A DNA stretch of 64,000 nucleotides from Gillisella vitis (GTDB taxonomy: Bacteria; Pseudomonadota; Alphaproteobacteria; Rhizobiales; Rhizobiaceae): contig NZ_CP056047.1 of NCBI RefSeq assembly GCF_021559775.1, positions 1,550,001-1,614,000 on the forward strand, in the 5' to 3' direction. The translations under genes were made by a program, and so were the position numbers. The notes below the pieces were generated by a model. The model saw only the letters and a list, made by a program, of their open reading frames with translations. It searched no databases and was not told where the DNA came from. Below, piece after piece: positions 9,226 through 18,770 of this stretch (its first letter is position 1; each line of letters begins with the position of its first letter).

Positions 9226-10179
9226 TCAGAAATTCTTGGTCAGGTCCATGCCAGCGTAAAGGCTGGCGACCTGTTCCCCGTAACCGTTGAAGGGCAGGGT
9301 ATCCTTGCGTGAGCCGCCGAACAGGCCACCGCCTTCACCGATGCGCCGCTCTGTCGCTTGGCTCCAGCGGGGATGATCGACCTTGGGGTTCACATTGGCG
9401 TAGAAGCCATATTCATTGGCGGCCAAAATGTTCCAGGTGCAGGGCGGTTGCTTTTCCGTCAGCGTAATCTTCACGATGGATTTGATGCCCTTGAAGCCGT
9501 ATTTCCAGGGCACGACCAGCCGCAAAGGCGCGCCGTTCTGGTTTGGCAGCGTTTCGCCGTAAAGACCGGTGGCAAGAATCGTCAGCGGATGACGCGCTTC
9601 ATCCAGCCGCAGGCCATCGACATAAGGCCAATTGATCGACTGGAAGAAACCGCTCTGGCCCGGCATTTCTTCCGGGCGCACCACGGTTTCAAAGGCGACA
9701 TACTTGGCGCTGGCCAGCGGCTCGACCCTGTCCAGCAAGGCCGACAGCGGAAAACCATCCCAGGGAATGACCATGGACCAGGCCTCAACGCAGCGCATGC
9801 GGTAGATCCGCTCTTCCATGGTGAAGGACTTCATGATGTCCTCGATGGCAATCTTTTGCGGCTTGGAAACCAGGCCGCCAACCTCCACTGTCCAGGGGGT
9901 CGGCTTGAACTTGCCGGAATTGGCGGCTGGATCGGACTTGTCCGTGCCAAATTCATAGAAATTATTATAGGTGGTGACGTCTTTTTTCGGCGTCAGCTTG
10001 TCATCCACCTTATAATCCGACGGCTTGGCGGTGAGGGGAGCGGCCAGCACGTCACCAGCCGCCGCCAGCGCCAAGGTTCCCGCTGCACCGCCGATCAGGC
10101 TGCGGCGTGACAAGTAGATGCTCTGCGGTGTAATCTCGGACGCTGGAATATGCGGTGGGCGAAACGCGGACATGTTCAT
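9226..10179 (-). CDS. msrP: MsrP, periplasmic molybdopterin methionine sulfoxide reductase catalytic subunit
   Basis: The protein (317 residues from the chosen start) has a Tat signal with the twin-arginine motif '[19 protein letters not shown]' near residues 24-42, then the sulfite-oxidase-like fold. Cys130 in '[11 protein letters not shown]' is the expected molybdenum ligand. Further landmarks are '[12 protein letters not shown]', '[19 protein letters not shown]' and 'QPPCTWN'. It repairs oxidised methionines in periplasmic proteins. An upstream TTG at 10194 is in frame, but 'agggagc' sits in front of the ATG at 10179, so that start is preferred. Confidence 0.93.
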   Translation of the reverse strand: MNMSAFRPPHIPASEITPQSIYLSRRSLIGGAAGTLALAAAGDVLAAPLTAKPSDYKVDDKLTPKKDVTTYNNFYEFGTDKSDPAANSGKFKPTPWTVEVGGLVSKPQKIAIEDIMKSFTMEERIYRMRCVEAWSMVIPWDGFPLSALLDRVEPLASAKYVAFETVVRPEEMPGQSGFFQSINWPYVDGLRLDEARHPLTILATGLYGETLPNQNGAPLRLVVPWKYGFKGIKSIVKITLTEKQPPCTWNILAANEYGFYANVNPKVDHPRWSQATERRIGEGGGLFGGSRKDTLPFNGYGEQVASLYAGMDLTKNF

Positions 10180-10431
10180 CGTGCTCCCTGTCAATTATCA
10201 TCAGTCTACGATTGAATACGGCAAATAGATCGAAAAAGTTACAAGGACAGATCGATTTGATGAGCAGTTAACTTCACAATCTTGTGCGCCGCTGCCATCT
10301 CGCTCATTCAGCTTTCCGGGAGCGTACCGTTTTCGACCATGCTGATAGTGACACAAAGACCCTACTGCCGTAGATAAATTGGAAAATTCGGCGCGTTTCC
10401 GGCGCAATAAAATAGTATCGAGGTGACATCC

Positions 10432-12267
10432 ATGCCAGCCTATCGCTCAAGAACCACGACCCATGGCCGCAACATGGCAGGCGCGCGCGGCCTTTGGCGC
10501 GCAACCGGCATGAAGGATGGCGATTTCGGCAAGCCAATTATTGCCGTGGTCAACTCGTTCACGCAGTTTGTGCCCGGCCACGTTCACCTGAAGGACCTCG
10601 GCCAGCTCGTGGCCCGCGAAATCGAAGCGGCTGGCGGCGTTGCCAAGGAATTCAACACCATTGCCGTCGATGACGGCATCGCCATGGGCCATGACGGCAT
10701 GCTGTATTCGCTGCCATCGCGCGAAATCATCGCCGATAGCGTTGAATATATGGTCAATGCCCATTGCGCCGATGCCATGGTCTGCATTTCCAACTGTGAC
10801 AAGATCACCCCCGGCATGCTGATGGCCTCGCTGCGCCTCAACATCCCGACTGTGTTCGTCTCCGGTGGACCGATGGAAGCGGGCAAGGTCGTCATGCATG
10901 GCAAGAAGGTCGCGCTTGATCTGGTGGATGCCATGGTCGCCGCCGCGGACGACAAGATTTCCGATGAGGACGTCGCGACCATCGAGCGTTCGGCCTGTCC
11001 GACATGCGGGTCCTGCTCTGGCATGTTCACCGCCAATTCCATGAACTGTCTGACCGAAGCACTCGGCCTGTCCTTGCCCGGCAATGGCTCAACGCTGGCA
11101 ACCCACTCCGACCGCAAGCGGCTGTTTGTGGAAGCGGGTCATCTGATCGTTGACATCACCCGCCGCTACTATGAGCAGGACGATGAAAACGTGCTGCCGC
11201 GCAACATCGCCTCCAAGCAGGCGTTTGAAAATGCCATGGCGCTGGACATTGCCATGGGCGGCTCCACCAACACCGTGCTGCATATTTTGGCTGCCGCCTA
11301 TGAAGGCGAGATTGACTTTAATCTCGACGACATCGACCAGCTGTCGCGCCGCGTACCGTGCCTGTCCAAGGTCGCACCTGCCAAGCAGGATGTGCATATG
11401 GAAGACGTGCACCGCGCAGGCGGCATCATGCGTATTCTGGGCGAGCTGGATCGAGGTGGCCTGATCAACCGCGATTGCCCAACCGTTCACGCCCCAACAC
11501 TGGGCGATGCCATTGACCGTTGGGACATCACCCGCACCAATTCAGAGAGTGTACGCGAGTTCTTCCGCGCTGCCCCCGGCGGCGTGCCAACGCAAGTGGC
11601 GTTTTCGCAGTCGTCTCGCTGGCATGAACTGGACATGGATCGCGAAAATGGCGTTATCCGCTCGGTTGAAAAGCCATTCTCCAAGGATGGCGGTCTGGCG
11701 GTGTTGAAGGGCAATATCGCCTTGGATGGCTGCATCGTCAAAACCGCTGGTGTCGATGAAAGCATCCTGAAATTTACCGGTCCGGCCAAGGTCTATGAAA
11801 GCCAGGATTCGGCAGTCAAGGCCATTCTCAGCAATGAGGTCGTGGCAGGCGACGTTGTGGTCATCCGCTACGAAGGACCGAAGGGCGGCCCGGGCATGCA
11901 GGAAATGCTGTACCCAACCAGCTACCTGAAATCCAAGGGCCTCGGCAAGGTCTGCGCCCTGATCACCGACGGCCGCTTCTCCGGCGGCACATCGGGCCTG
12001 TCCATCGGCCACGTCTCGCCAGAAGCGGCGAACGGTGGCACTATCGGCCTAGTGCGCAACGGCGACACCATCGCCATCGACATCCCGAACCGCACCATCG
12101 AACTGATGCTGTCCGAAGGCGAGCTCGCCGCCCGCCGCGTCTCACAGGATGCCGCTGGCTGGAAGCCTGCTGAGCACCGCAAGCGCAAGGTGACAACGGC
12201 GCTGAAAGCCTATGCTGCGTTTGCGACGTCGGCGGATTTGGGTGCTGTACGGAAATTGCCTGAGTAA
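10432..12267 (+). CDS. ilvD: Dihydroxy-acid dehydratase
   Basis: This 611-residue enzyme dehydrates dihydroxy-isovalerate and dihydroxy-methylvalerate in valine and isoleucine synthesis. Fe-S and active-site motifs are clear: '[12 protein letters not shown]' and '[19 protein letters not shown]' supply cluster cysteines; '[10 protein letters not shown]' and '[15 protein letters not shown]' are typical. The ATG at 10432 follows 'gaggtgacatcc' and gives the usual N-terminus '[14 protein letters not shown]'. It is divergent from msrP with about 250 bp between, and is followed by a strong hairpin. Confidence 0.97.
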   Translation: MPAYRSRTTTHGRNMAGARGLWRATGMKDGDFGKPIIAVVNSFTQFVPGHVHLKDLGQLVAREIEAAGGVAKEFNTIAVDDGIAMGHDGMLYSLPSREIIADSVEYMVNAHCADAMVCISNCDKITPGMLMASLRLNIPTVFVSGGPMEAGKVVMHGKKVALDLVDAMVAAADDKISDEDVATIERSACPTCGSCSGMFTANSMNCLTEALGLSLPGNGSTLATHSDRKRLFVEAGHLIVDITRRYYEQDDENVLPRNIASKQAFENAMALDIAMGGSTNTVLHILAAAYEGEIDFNLDDIDQLSRRVPCLSKVAPAKQDVHMEDVHRAGGIMRILGELDRGGLINRDCPTVHAPTLGDAIDRWDITRTNSESVREFFRAAPGGVPTQVAFSQSSRWHELDMDRENGVIRSVEKPFSKDGGLAVLKGNIALDGCIVKTAGVDESILKFTGPAKVYESQDSAVKAILSNEVVAGDVVVIRYEGPKGGPGMQEMLYPTSYLKSKGLGKVCALITDGRFSGGTSGLSIGHVSPEAANGGTIGLVRNGDTIAIDIPNRTIELMLSEGELAARRVSQDAAGWKPAEHRKRKVTTALKAYAAFATSADLGAVRKLPE

Positions 12268-12280
12268 CGATTGGATAAAA

Positions 12281-12313
12281 ACTCCGGCACAAAATTTTGT
12301 TTTGTGCCGGAGT
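12281..12313 (+). terminator. Hairpin terminator after ilvD
   Basis: A perfect 14-bp stem (12281-12294 'actccggcacaaaa' with 12300-12313) around a 5-nt loop lies 13 bp after the ilvD stop. There is no long T-run beyond the right arm, but the top of the stem is A/T-rich. It also lies within the 5' extension of the downstream HD-domain frame, which argues against using that extension as coding sequence. Confidence 0.75.
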
Positions 12314-12365
12314 CCTAGTTGTGCCGTTGCGGTCATTGCTCGGCGTTGTCGGCGGAGCGCAGTTT

Positions 12366-12965
12366 ATGCCGCAAACTAAATTTGAGATCCTTCGCCAACA
12401 ACTTGCTTTCTTGATTGAGCTGGACAAACTCAAATCCATTGTGCGCCAATCACCGCTGATCAATAAATCGCGCCGCGAAAACTCCGCTGAACATTCATGG
12501 CATTTGGCTTTATTCGCCCTAACGCTGTCTGAGCACGCAGAGGACGTTGATCCACTGCATATCGTAAAACTGCTTTTACTGCATGATGTGGTCGAAATCG
12601 ACGCAGGCGATGCCCCGATACATAATCAGCAGGTAGACCGCGCAGCTTTGGCCGAGCATGAATTCGCAGCCGCAAAGCGTATCTTTGGTCTTTTACCCGA
12701 TGCTCAGGGTCAAGAGATGCTTGCTCTTTGGTTGGAGTTTGAGGAAGGAAAAACGCCCAATGCGCGTTTTGCAAAAGCGTTGGACCGCCTTCAGCCGCTG
12801 CTTCTCAATACGCTGACCGATGGCGGGACCTGGGCTGAAAACGGCGTTTCCCAACAACAGGTCATGGAGCGCTATGGTCCGACCATTGAAGGTGGATCAC
12901 CAATTCTTTGGCACGAAGCAAAGGAATTGGTACGCGCACATTTTGAAAGCAAGACACGCGAATGA
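12366..12965 (+). CDS. HD-domain hydrolase, YfbR / HDDC2-like 5'-deoxynucleotidase
   Basis: The 199-residue protein has the HD-superfamily metal motifs of the YfbR/HDDC2 group: 'RRENSAEHSWHLA' (first His), 'KLLLLHDVVEIDAGD' (the HD pair plus downstream Glu/Asp) and a distal Asp in 'ALDRLQPLL'. Relatives dephosphorylate deoxynucleoside monophosphates or related small substrates. I chose the ATG at 12366 ('ggag' upstream) because the longer frame runs into the ilvD terminator. The gene is less GC-rich than ilvD, suggesting a separate history. Confidence 0.82.
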   Translation: MPQTKFEILRQQLAFLIELDKLKSIVRQSPLINKSRRENSAEHSWHLALFALTLSEHAEDVDPLHIVKLLLLHDVVEIDAGDAPIHNQQVDRAALAEHEFAAAKRIFGLLPDAQGQEMLALWLEFEEGKTPNARFAKALDRLQPLLLNTLTDGGTWAENGVSQQQVMERYGPTIEGGSPILWHEAKELVRAHFESKTRE

Positions 12966-12974
12966 CTTGCCTTC

Positions 12975-13973
12975 TCAATTTGACTGCCTGATCACACTGG
13001 AATAACCAGGAGGTGAATTCCCCGCAGCCTGTGCTTTGGCGCTGATAGCGGCGCGGGCGCGCAATTCCGGTTCCGGCAGCTTCCAGACCGAGGCTCCATG
13101 CTCAGCCAGATAGCCGGGCAGGTAGCCCGACAGCAAAACGCGATAATCGGTTGGAATGCCGGGTTCAATCTGGCGGGCAAGATCAAACACCACTGTGGTG
13201 CAATTGGTGGTGATTGTGTCGTAGAATTTTGGCTGTTTGGCGAGCTGATCTGCCGAGTTCACGTAATTCAAAAACAAGGCGCGCATCGCCTGTTTGGGAA
13301 TATCCAGCGGGTATAGATAGGTGTCTTCCTTGCGCATATTGGTGCGAAGATAGAGAATATCCCGCTCATCGGCGGCGAGAAAAGCCAGCTCATAGGTTTT
13401 GAAAAAGCCTGCAATCGATGAATAGGATTCGGTCTTTTCGCGGCGTGTTTCCACCGAGAACACCACGCGTTGACCATCCTCAAACCCGAAGCTGATGAGC
13501 GTGTGGGCAATGGCATCCATGCCCCAATAGGACAGCACCATATCGGCCTCATTCAGCTTGTTGAGATCATATTGCCGCGTCTCCCATTTGGCATCGGCAA
13601 CTGTGTCACTTGTCCAGTTGAAATTTCGCACATTCTGGAGCGTCACAATGTTGTTCTCAACGCTCCCGGTGACAGTCCTCGATACATCCGTCGCCCAATC
13701 GCGATCAAGACTCGGTTTGATCGAGTGCCACCAGATACCGACAACGACCAGGCTCAGCACAAAAAGGCCGACCGATGCGAGCAGTGATTTTCGACCCAAC
13801 GAGATGATGGCAAGAACAAACACCAGCCAAAGCCCAGCCGCCGCTCCGCGAACATATTCCGGCCCGGGAATGCGATACCAAAGCGCCAGAGCAATCCAAC
13901 CTGTGGCAACGAGTGCTGCCAGAACCAGAAGAGAAAGCAGGATAACACTGATAAAACGAAGAAGAAGTTTCAT
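12975..13973 (-). CDS. DUF4105 membrane protein
   Basis: The 332-residue protein has three N-terminal hydrophobic segments (about residues 5-30, 40-56 and 60-80), then a large soluble domain of DUF4105 type with 'GDMVLSYWG'-like and 'YDTITTNCTTVVFDLAR' stretches; the conserved Asn-Cys-Thr is the likely active-site or structural motif. The soluble part is predicted to face the periplasm. A second ATG 12 bp upstream (13985) is possible. It converges on the HD gene with only 9 bp between. Function unknown. Confidence 0.72.
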   Translation of the reverse strand: MKLLLRFISVILLSLLVLAALVATGWIALALWYRIPGPEYVRGAAAGLWLVFVLAIISLGRKSLLASVGLFVLSLVVVGIWWHSIKPSLDRDWATDVSRTVTGSVENNIVTLQNVRNFNWTSDTVADAKWETRQYDLNKLNEADMVLSYWGMDAIAHTLISFGFEDGQRVVFSVETRREKTESYSSIAGFFKTYELAFLAADERDILYLRTNMRKEDTYLYPLDIPKQAMRALFLNYVNSADQLAKQPKFYDTITTNCTTVVFDLARQIEPGIPTDYRVLLSGYLPGYLAEHGASVWKLPEPELRARAAISAKAQAAGNSPPGYSSVIRQSN

Positions 13974-14154
13974 GCCGCATTCCATTTTTCCACGGCGCTT
14001 ATCCGCGTACCTGACTGATAATGGTCAAGAATATAGCGAGTAAGTGCGGTTTAACAATGATCAGCGGGAGGATGAATGGGCGGGATGCACGTCGTAAAGA
14101 ACGGTGTTTCTAGAGTCCGTCTGGTTCAGAATGCATCAACGGACCTTGCCAATT

Positions 14155-14787
14155 TCAGTTTCTCGTGCCCAGAGCCAAGCGGCAGGCCAAGCCAGTAAAG
14201 ACCGTCGCAAGAAGATATTGAGGCAGTTTTGGAAAGCGACGCACTGATGAAAGATGGCTGCGTATCCGGCTGCCGAGGAGGATGACCAAGCCATTCACGA
14301 ACATTCCGATGACATTCAAGACTGTGGCAAGCAGCAGCATTTGCACGAGCAGAGAGCCTTGTTCTGGATTTACGAATTGCGGAAACAGGGCAAGAACGAA
14401 AAGCGCCATTTTGGGATTGAGAAGATTGGTCGCAAGACCTTCTGTAAAAATGCGTTTGCCAGACAGGCGCTTGAGTGACGATTGAGGAGAGAAGTCAGCT
14501 CCTTGCGACCGTATCGTCTTATAGGCAAGGTACAGCAAATAGATGCAGCCGGCCCAACGCACGATCTCATAGGCGACGGGAACAGTGAGGAAAAGTTGCG
14601 ATAGTCCAAGGGCAGCAGCCGTTGCGTGACAATAGCAACCAAAGGCAATGCCCGCATATGTCAGAAATCCAGCCGACCGGCCTTGGCTAACACTGCGCGA
14701 TGCAATGAGCAGCATATCCGGGCCGGGAGTGGCTGTGAGAACCAATGAGGCCGCGGCAAAAAGCATGAATGTAGAAAAATCCGGCAT
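14155..14787 (-). CDS. LysE/RhtB family amino-acid exporter
   Basis: This 210-residue membrane protein carries the LysE/RhtB hallmark 'LTATPGPDMLLIASRS' after the first helix and 'NPKMALFVLALFPQF' near the middle, with about six hydrophobic segments. The family exports amino acids or their analogues. The start at 14787 follows 'gaggga'; the longer frame to 14847 lacks a ribosome site. It stands alone, with 'agagtccgtctggttcaga', a fragment of the dispersed palindromic repeat, downstream at about 14113. Substrate unknown. Confidence 0.85.
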   Translation of the reverse strand: MPDFSTFMLFAAASLVLTATPGPDMLLIASRSVSQGRSAGFLTYAGIAFGCYCHATAAALGLSQLFLTVPVAYEIVRWAGCIYLLYLAYKTIRSQGADFSPQSSLKRLSGKRIFTEGLATNLLNPKMALFVLALFPQFVNPEQGSLLVQMLLLATVLNVIGMFVNGLVILLGSRIRSHLSSVRRFPKLPQYLLATVFTGLACRLALGTRN

Positions 14788-14936
14788 AACATCCCTCGAT
14801 ATAATGCAGCCGGAATTCTTGATTATCATCCGGGACGTTGAATGCAATCTGTTTTTGAGGTTAAGGCCTCAATCACCTTATAGGTCATGCTCCGCCGTGC
14901 GCCGAGCCGCTGATAACGCCGAAATGCTATCGAAGG

Positions 14937-14967
14937 TGTCACCCTCAAGATAAGCCCGAGGGTGACA
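14937..14967 (-). terminator. Hairpin between purB and the LysE gene
   Basis: A perfect 10-bp stem 'tgtcaccctc' / 'gagggtgaca' with an 11-nt loop lies 46 bp past the purB stop on the - strand. No T-run follows, so termination may be Rho-assisted; it may equally be a RIME-like half-repeat. Confidence 0.5.
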
Positions 14968-15013
14968 TGATCCAAAACAATCCCATTAAAATTCAGCGCT
15001 TTTCAGGTGTTTT

Positions 15014-16315
15014 TCACCCAAAAACCCGCTTGAAAATCGTATCGACATGCTTGGTATGATACCCAAGGTCAAACTTCTCACGAATTTGCTCTTCGCTTAG
15101 AGCTGCGCGCACCTCAGCATCTCCCAGCAGTTCTTCCAAAAAGTCCTTGCCCTGTTCCCAGACCTTCATGGCGTTGCGCTGTACGAGGCGGTAGCTGTCT
15201 TCTCGGGAGACACCAGCCTGGGTCAGGGCCAGCAGCACGCGCTGGCTCATGACGAGGCCGCGGAATTTGTTCATGTTTTTCAACATGTTTTCTGGGTAGA
15301 TCACCAGCTTTTCAACAACGCCTGCCAAACGGTTCAGGGCGAAATCGAGTGTAATGGTGGTGTCGGGGCCGATGGCGCGCTCAACGCTGGAGTGGCTGAT
15401 GTCGCGTTCATGCCAAAGGGCTACGTTTTCCATGGCGGGAACGACGGACATGCGCACGAGGCGGGCGAGGCCGGTGAGGTTTTCGGTCAGCACCGGGTTG
15501 CGCTTGTGCGGCATGGCCGATGAGCCCTTCTGGCCCGGAGAGAAGAACTCTTCGGCTTCCAGCACCTCGGTGCGCTGCATATGGCGGATCTCAATCGCGA
15601 CGTTTTCAATCGACGAGGCAATCACGCCCAATGTGGCGAAGAACATGGCGTGACGGTCGCGTGGGATGACCTGCGTGGAAACCGGCTCTGGCACGAGGCC
15701 GAGCTTTTCGCAGACATGTTCCTCGACGCTGGGGTCGATATTGGCAAAGGTGCCAACCGCACCGGAAATAGCACCCGTGGCAATTTCAGCGCGGGCATTG
15801 ACGAGACGGGCGCGGTTGCGCTCCATTTCGGCGTAGAACCGGGCAAAGGTCAGCCCCATGGTGGTGGGTTCGGCGTGAATGCCATGGCTGCGGCCAATGC
15901 GAACCGAATCCTTGTGCTCAAAGGCGCGGGTTTTCAACGCGGCCAGCACGCGGTCCATATCAGCCAAGAGCAGATCGGCAGCGCGGACCAGCTGAATGTT
16001 GAAGGTGGTATCCAGCACGTCCGAGGAGGTCATGCCCTGATGCACGAACCGGCTGTCGGGGCCGATAAACTCTGCCAGATGAGTGAGGAAGGCGATGACA
16101 TCATGCTTGGTGACGGCTTCGATTTCGTCGATGCGGGCCACGTTAAACTCGGCAGCACCACCCTTTTCCCAGATGGTTTTGGCGGCGTCCTTCGGGATCA
16201 CACCCAGCTCAGCCAGCGCGTCGCAGGCATGGGCCTCGATCTCGAACCAGATGCGGAATTTGGTTTCGGGCGACCAGATGGCGACCATTTCTGGCCGGGA
16301 ATAACGCGGGATCAT
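15014..16315 (-). CDS. purB: Adenylosuccinate lyase
   Basis: This 433-residue enzyme cleaves SAICAR and adenylosuccinate in purine synthesis. The fumarase/aspartase-superfamily signature 'GSSAMPHKRNP' is intact, as are 'TSSDVLDTTFN' and 'GRSHGIHAEPTTMG'. It starts 'MIPRYSRPEMVAIWS', usual for rhizobial PurB, with 'aagaaag' upstream. The gene stands alone on the - strand, ahead of a DUF2259 gene about 90 bp away in the same direction. Confidence 0.97.
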   Translation of the reverse strand: MIPRYSRPEMVAIWSPETKFRIWFEIEAHACDALAELGVIPKDAAKTIWEKGGAAEFNVARIDEIEAVTKHDVIAFLTHLAEFIGPDSRFVHQGMTSSDVLDTTFNIQLVRAADLLLADMDRVLAALKTRAFEHKDSVRIGRSHGIHAEPTTMGLTFARFYAEMERNRARLVNARAEIATGAISGAVGTFANIDPSVEEHVCEKLGLVPEPVSTQVIPRDRHAMFFATLGVIASSIENVAIEIRHMQRTEVLEAEEFFSPGQKGSSAMPHKRNPVLTENLTGLARLVRMSVVPAMENVALWHERDISHSSVERAIGPDTTITLDFALNRLAGVVEKLVIYPENMLKNMNKFRGLVMSQRVLLALTQAGVSREDSYRLVQRNAMKVWEQGKDFLEELLGDAEVRAALSEEQIREKFDLGYHTKHVDTIFKRVFG

Positions 16316-16403
16316 CGGCTTGATCTTTCTTGCATGAATAACCTATGCCGCCCCATAGCAAACATGGCAGCCGATCTCAACGGCAACGGCGCGAAAGGTG
16401 GTG

Positions 16404-17135
16404 TCAGGGCTTGATCGGCACGGCGAGCCAGCGCCCGTCGGAGCCTTCGGAAGAGGGGTTCATGACAAGGACCAACGCGATCTGCACCACATTGCCGCCA
16501 GGAACCTGATAGGTGACGACGCCGCCCAGCCTGTAGCCTGTGGGACAGCGGCGGCTGGCGGGCACGTGGCCATCTTCATAGACGACCTTATCCTGCTTGG
16601 CGCCGTTGATCTGCGTCATCTTCAGGCGAAAGCCCTTGATGGTCTGTACCTGGTCCTTGCAGGCGGCAGGGGCGCCTTCGTCCAGCTCTTCCAGCGTCAG
16701 TGTATTGGGCTCACCCACTGTCGGCTGGGAGGCGTGAACACGGTAGCTGAGCACATGCGGATCGGTGCCGATCTCGCTTAGGGGATTGAAGGCAACCACT
16801 TCACCGGGATGATCCAGCAGGCCTCGGTCCTGAACAGTTTTTGCTACCTGATCCATGCTCTGCTTGCGGATCGCGGCCATACTGGCCTTGTCGTCATCAC
16901 CGCGCAGGCGCACCGGCGTATCCGGCAGGAACGTATTGTTGTTGAGGTCGATAGCAAAAATATTCGAGTAGGGCGTGTTGACGCCGCTCTGCACGCCATA
17001 TTCCTCGAAGGCAAAGACGGAACCGTCAGCGGAAAAACCGATAGGGCGAACGGCTGCGATATCGCCTGCCGCAGCGGGCAGGGCGGCAAGGCTGCCCACG
17101 GCAACCATGGCTGCGGAAAGCCAGTGAAGTTTCAA
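16404..17135 (-). CDS. DUF2259 predicted secreted protein
   Basis: The 243-residue protein has a signal peptide (about residues 1-23, 'MVAVGSLAALPAAAG') and then a DUF2259-like domain beginning 'AAVRPIGFSADGSVFAFEEY'. There are two cysteines in the mature part ('PAACKDQ' and 'SRRCPTG') that could form a disulfide. Its start overlaps the rpe stop by 4 bp, so it is translated with rpe. The function of the family is unknown. Confidence 0.75.
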   Translation of the reverse strand: MKLHWLSAAMVAVGSLAALPAAAGDIAAVRPIGFSADGSVFAFEEYGVQSGVNTPYSNIFAIDLNNNTFLPDTPVRLRGDDDKASMAAIRKQSMDQVAKTVQDRGLLDHPGEVVAFNPLSEIGTDPHVLSYRVHASQPTVGEPNTLTLEELDEGAPAACKDQVQTIKGFRLKMTQINGAKQDKVVYEDGHVPASRRCPTGYRLGGVVTYQVPGGNVVQIALVLVMNPSSEGSDGRWLAVPIKP

Positions 17136-17809
17136 GACCGGCCTCCTTCAGCGGCATGGCGCAATGCCGTCACCGTTTCGCGATAGGCATCGACACCCTG
17201 GCCCTTGTAGATGGCAGATCCTGCCACCAAAACATTGGCACCGGCCTTTGTGGCAATCGGCGCTGTCTCCACGGTGATCCCGCCATCGACTTCAAGTGCA
17301 ATAGGCCTGTCGCCAATCAGCGCCCGCGCCTGGGCGATCTTGCCCGCCGCAGCCGGGATAAAGCTCTGCCCGCCAAAGCCGGGATTGACACTCATGATCA
17401 GGATCAGATCCACATCATCAATGACATTTTCCAGCATGGAGACCGGCGTGGCCGGATTGATCGATACGCCAGCTTTCTTGCCGAGGGCGCGAATGGTTTG
17501 CAGCGAACGATGCAGATGCGGCCCGGCTTCGGCATGAACGGTGATGTAATCACATCCCGCATCGGCAAAGGCAGCCAGGAACGGATCGGCAGGGGCAATC
17601 ATCAGATGGCAGTCGAACACGGCTTTGGTATGTGGCCGCAGCGCCTTGATAACCGCCGGGCCGAAAGAGATATTCGGCACGAAATGGCCATCCATCACAT
17701 CGAGATGAATCCAGTCGGCGCCCGCCTCCACAACATCGGCCACTTCAGCCCCCAGCCGGGAAAAATTGGCGGCGAGGATCGAAGGGGCGATCAGCAGCGG
17801 AGGTGTCAT
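17132..17809 (-). CDS. rpe: Ribulose-phosphate 3-epimerase
   Basis: This 225-residue TIM-barrel enzyme interconverts ribulose 5-phosphate and xylulose 5-phosphate. Signatures: 'LIAPSILAANFSRLGAEV', 'IHLDVMDGHFVPNISFGP' (metal and catalytic Asp/His), 'MSVNPGFGGQSFI' and 'LEVDGGI' (second catalytic Asp). It is followed by, and overlaps, the DUF2259 gene. Confidence 0.97.
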   Translation of the reverse strand: MTPPLLIAPSILAANFSRLGAEVADVVEAGADWIHLDVMDGHFVPNISFGPAVIKALRPHTKAVFDCHLMIAPADPFLAAFADAGCDYITVHAEAGPHLHRSLQTIRALGKKAGVSINPATPVSMLENVIDDVDLILIMSVNPGFGGQSFIPAAAGKIAQARALIGDRPIALEVDGGITVETAPIATKAGANVLVAGSAIYKGQGVDAYRETVTALRHAAEGGRS

Positions 17810-18002
17810 TTATCTCATTCTTTCGAAATAGCGGATGTCGTGCCGCTCATAGCATTCCCGCATTAGCGCGACAACCTTTCCTGTGGCCCGGATTGCGAAA
17901 GTCGGTTGATTTTACAGCCGCTTTGCGGGCGATCATGATCCGGCCTTGGACAGGTGCGACAGCCGGGTTATGAATGCTTGGAGATGACCTATGGGAGGAA
18001 AT

Positions 18003-18764
18003 ATGGGCAGGTTTGTGATCATCACCGGCGGCAGCACGGGCATAGGGCGCCAGCTGGTCCAGGCTTTTGCCGGTCTGGGCGACACGGTGGCCTTCAGCTA
18101 TCTCGGCGACGATGCACCGGCCAAAAGCCTGGTGTCCCTGATGGAGCAACAGGGCCGCAACGTGCTGGCCCTTTCCGCCGATGTCGGCGACGGAGACACC
18201 GTCGAGCAATTCTTCAACCAGGCCTGTGCCTGGGCCAAGGCAAGCCCGGCTGTCCTCATCAACAATGCCGGTGTGCAGACCTGGTCCAGCCTGCTCGATC
18301 TCTCCGAAAAAGACTGGAACCGGGTGATCCGCACCAATCTGACCGGGACATTTCTCAATACCAAGGCGGCTGCAAGCCGGATGGTGGCAGCTGGTAACGG
18401 TGGCGCCATCGTCAATATCGGCTCGGGCTGCAACAAGCTCGCCTTCCCGAATCTGGTTGATTACACCGCCTCCAAGGGCGGGGTCGAGCAATTCACCAAA
18501 GTGGCCGCCGTCGAACTGGGGCCGCATGGCATCCGGGTCAATTGCGTTGCCCCCGGTGCCATTGCCACGGAACGAACCTATGAGGAAGCGCCTGATTATG
18601 GCGAAGTCTGGGGCAAGGTCACGCCGCTGCGCCGGGTGGGGATACCGCAGGATATTGCCGGCCCCGTGCTCTATCTCGCCAGTGACGCGGCTGGCTTCGT
18701 GACCGGTCAGACGCTCTGGGTCGATGGCGGGTTGTTTACACGGCCAGTCTGGCCTTACGAATAG
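18003..18764 (+). CDS. SDR family oxidoreductase (FabG-like)
   Basis: The 253-residue Rossmann protein has the nucleotide motif 'ITGGSTGIG' at the N-terminus, 'LINNAG', and the catalytic Tyr-x3-Lys in 'VDYTASKGGVEQFTK'. It ends with 'GQTLWVDGGLF'. Classical SDRs of this size reduce or oxidise hydroxy/keto groups; the substrate is unknown. Two starts fit, ATG at 17991 or ATG at 18003; the latter directly follows 'gggaggaa'. The gene stands alone, facing a - strand binding-protein gene that ends 6 bp beyond its stop. Confidence 0.86.
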   Translation: MGRFVIITGGSTGIGRQLVQAFAGLGDTVAFSYLGDDAPAKSLVSLMEQQGRNVLALSADVGDGDTVEQFFNQACAWAKASPAVLINNAGVQTWSSLLDLSEKDWNRVIRTNLTGTFLNTKAAASRMVAAGNGGAIVNIGSGCNKLAFPNLVDYTASKGGVEQFTKVAAVELGPHGIRVNCVAPGAIATERTYEEAPDYGEVWGKVTPLRRVGIPQDIAGPVLYLASDAAGFVTGQTLWVDGGLFTRPVWPYE

Positions 18765-18770
18765 GTAACG

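Noticed and set aside
12297..12365. 5' extension of the HD-hydrolase frame
   Set aside because: It lies inside the ilvD terminator hairpin and gives a sequence unlike the family's usual start.
15581..16414. A 277-codon + strand frame opposite purB
   Set aside because: Antisense shadow of purB; no domain, and purB motifs are complete on the other strand.
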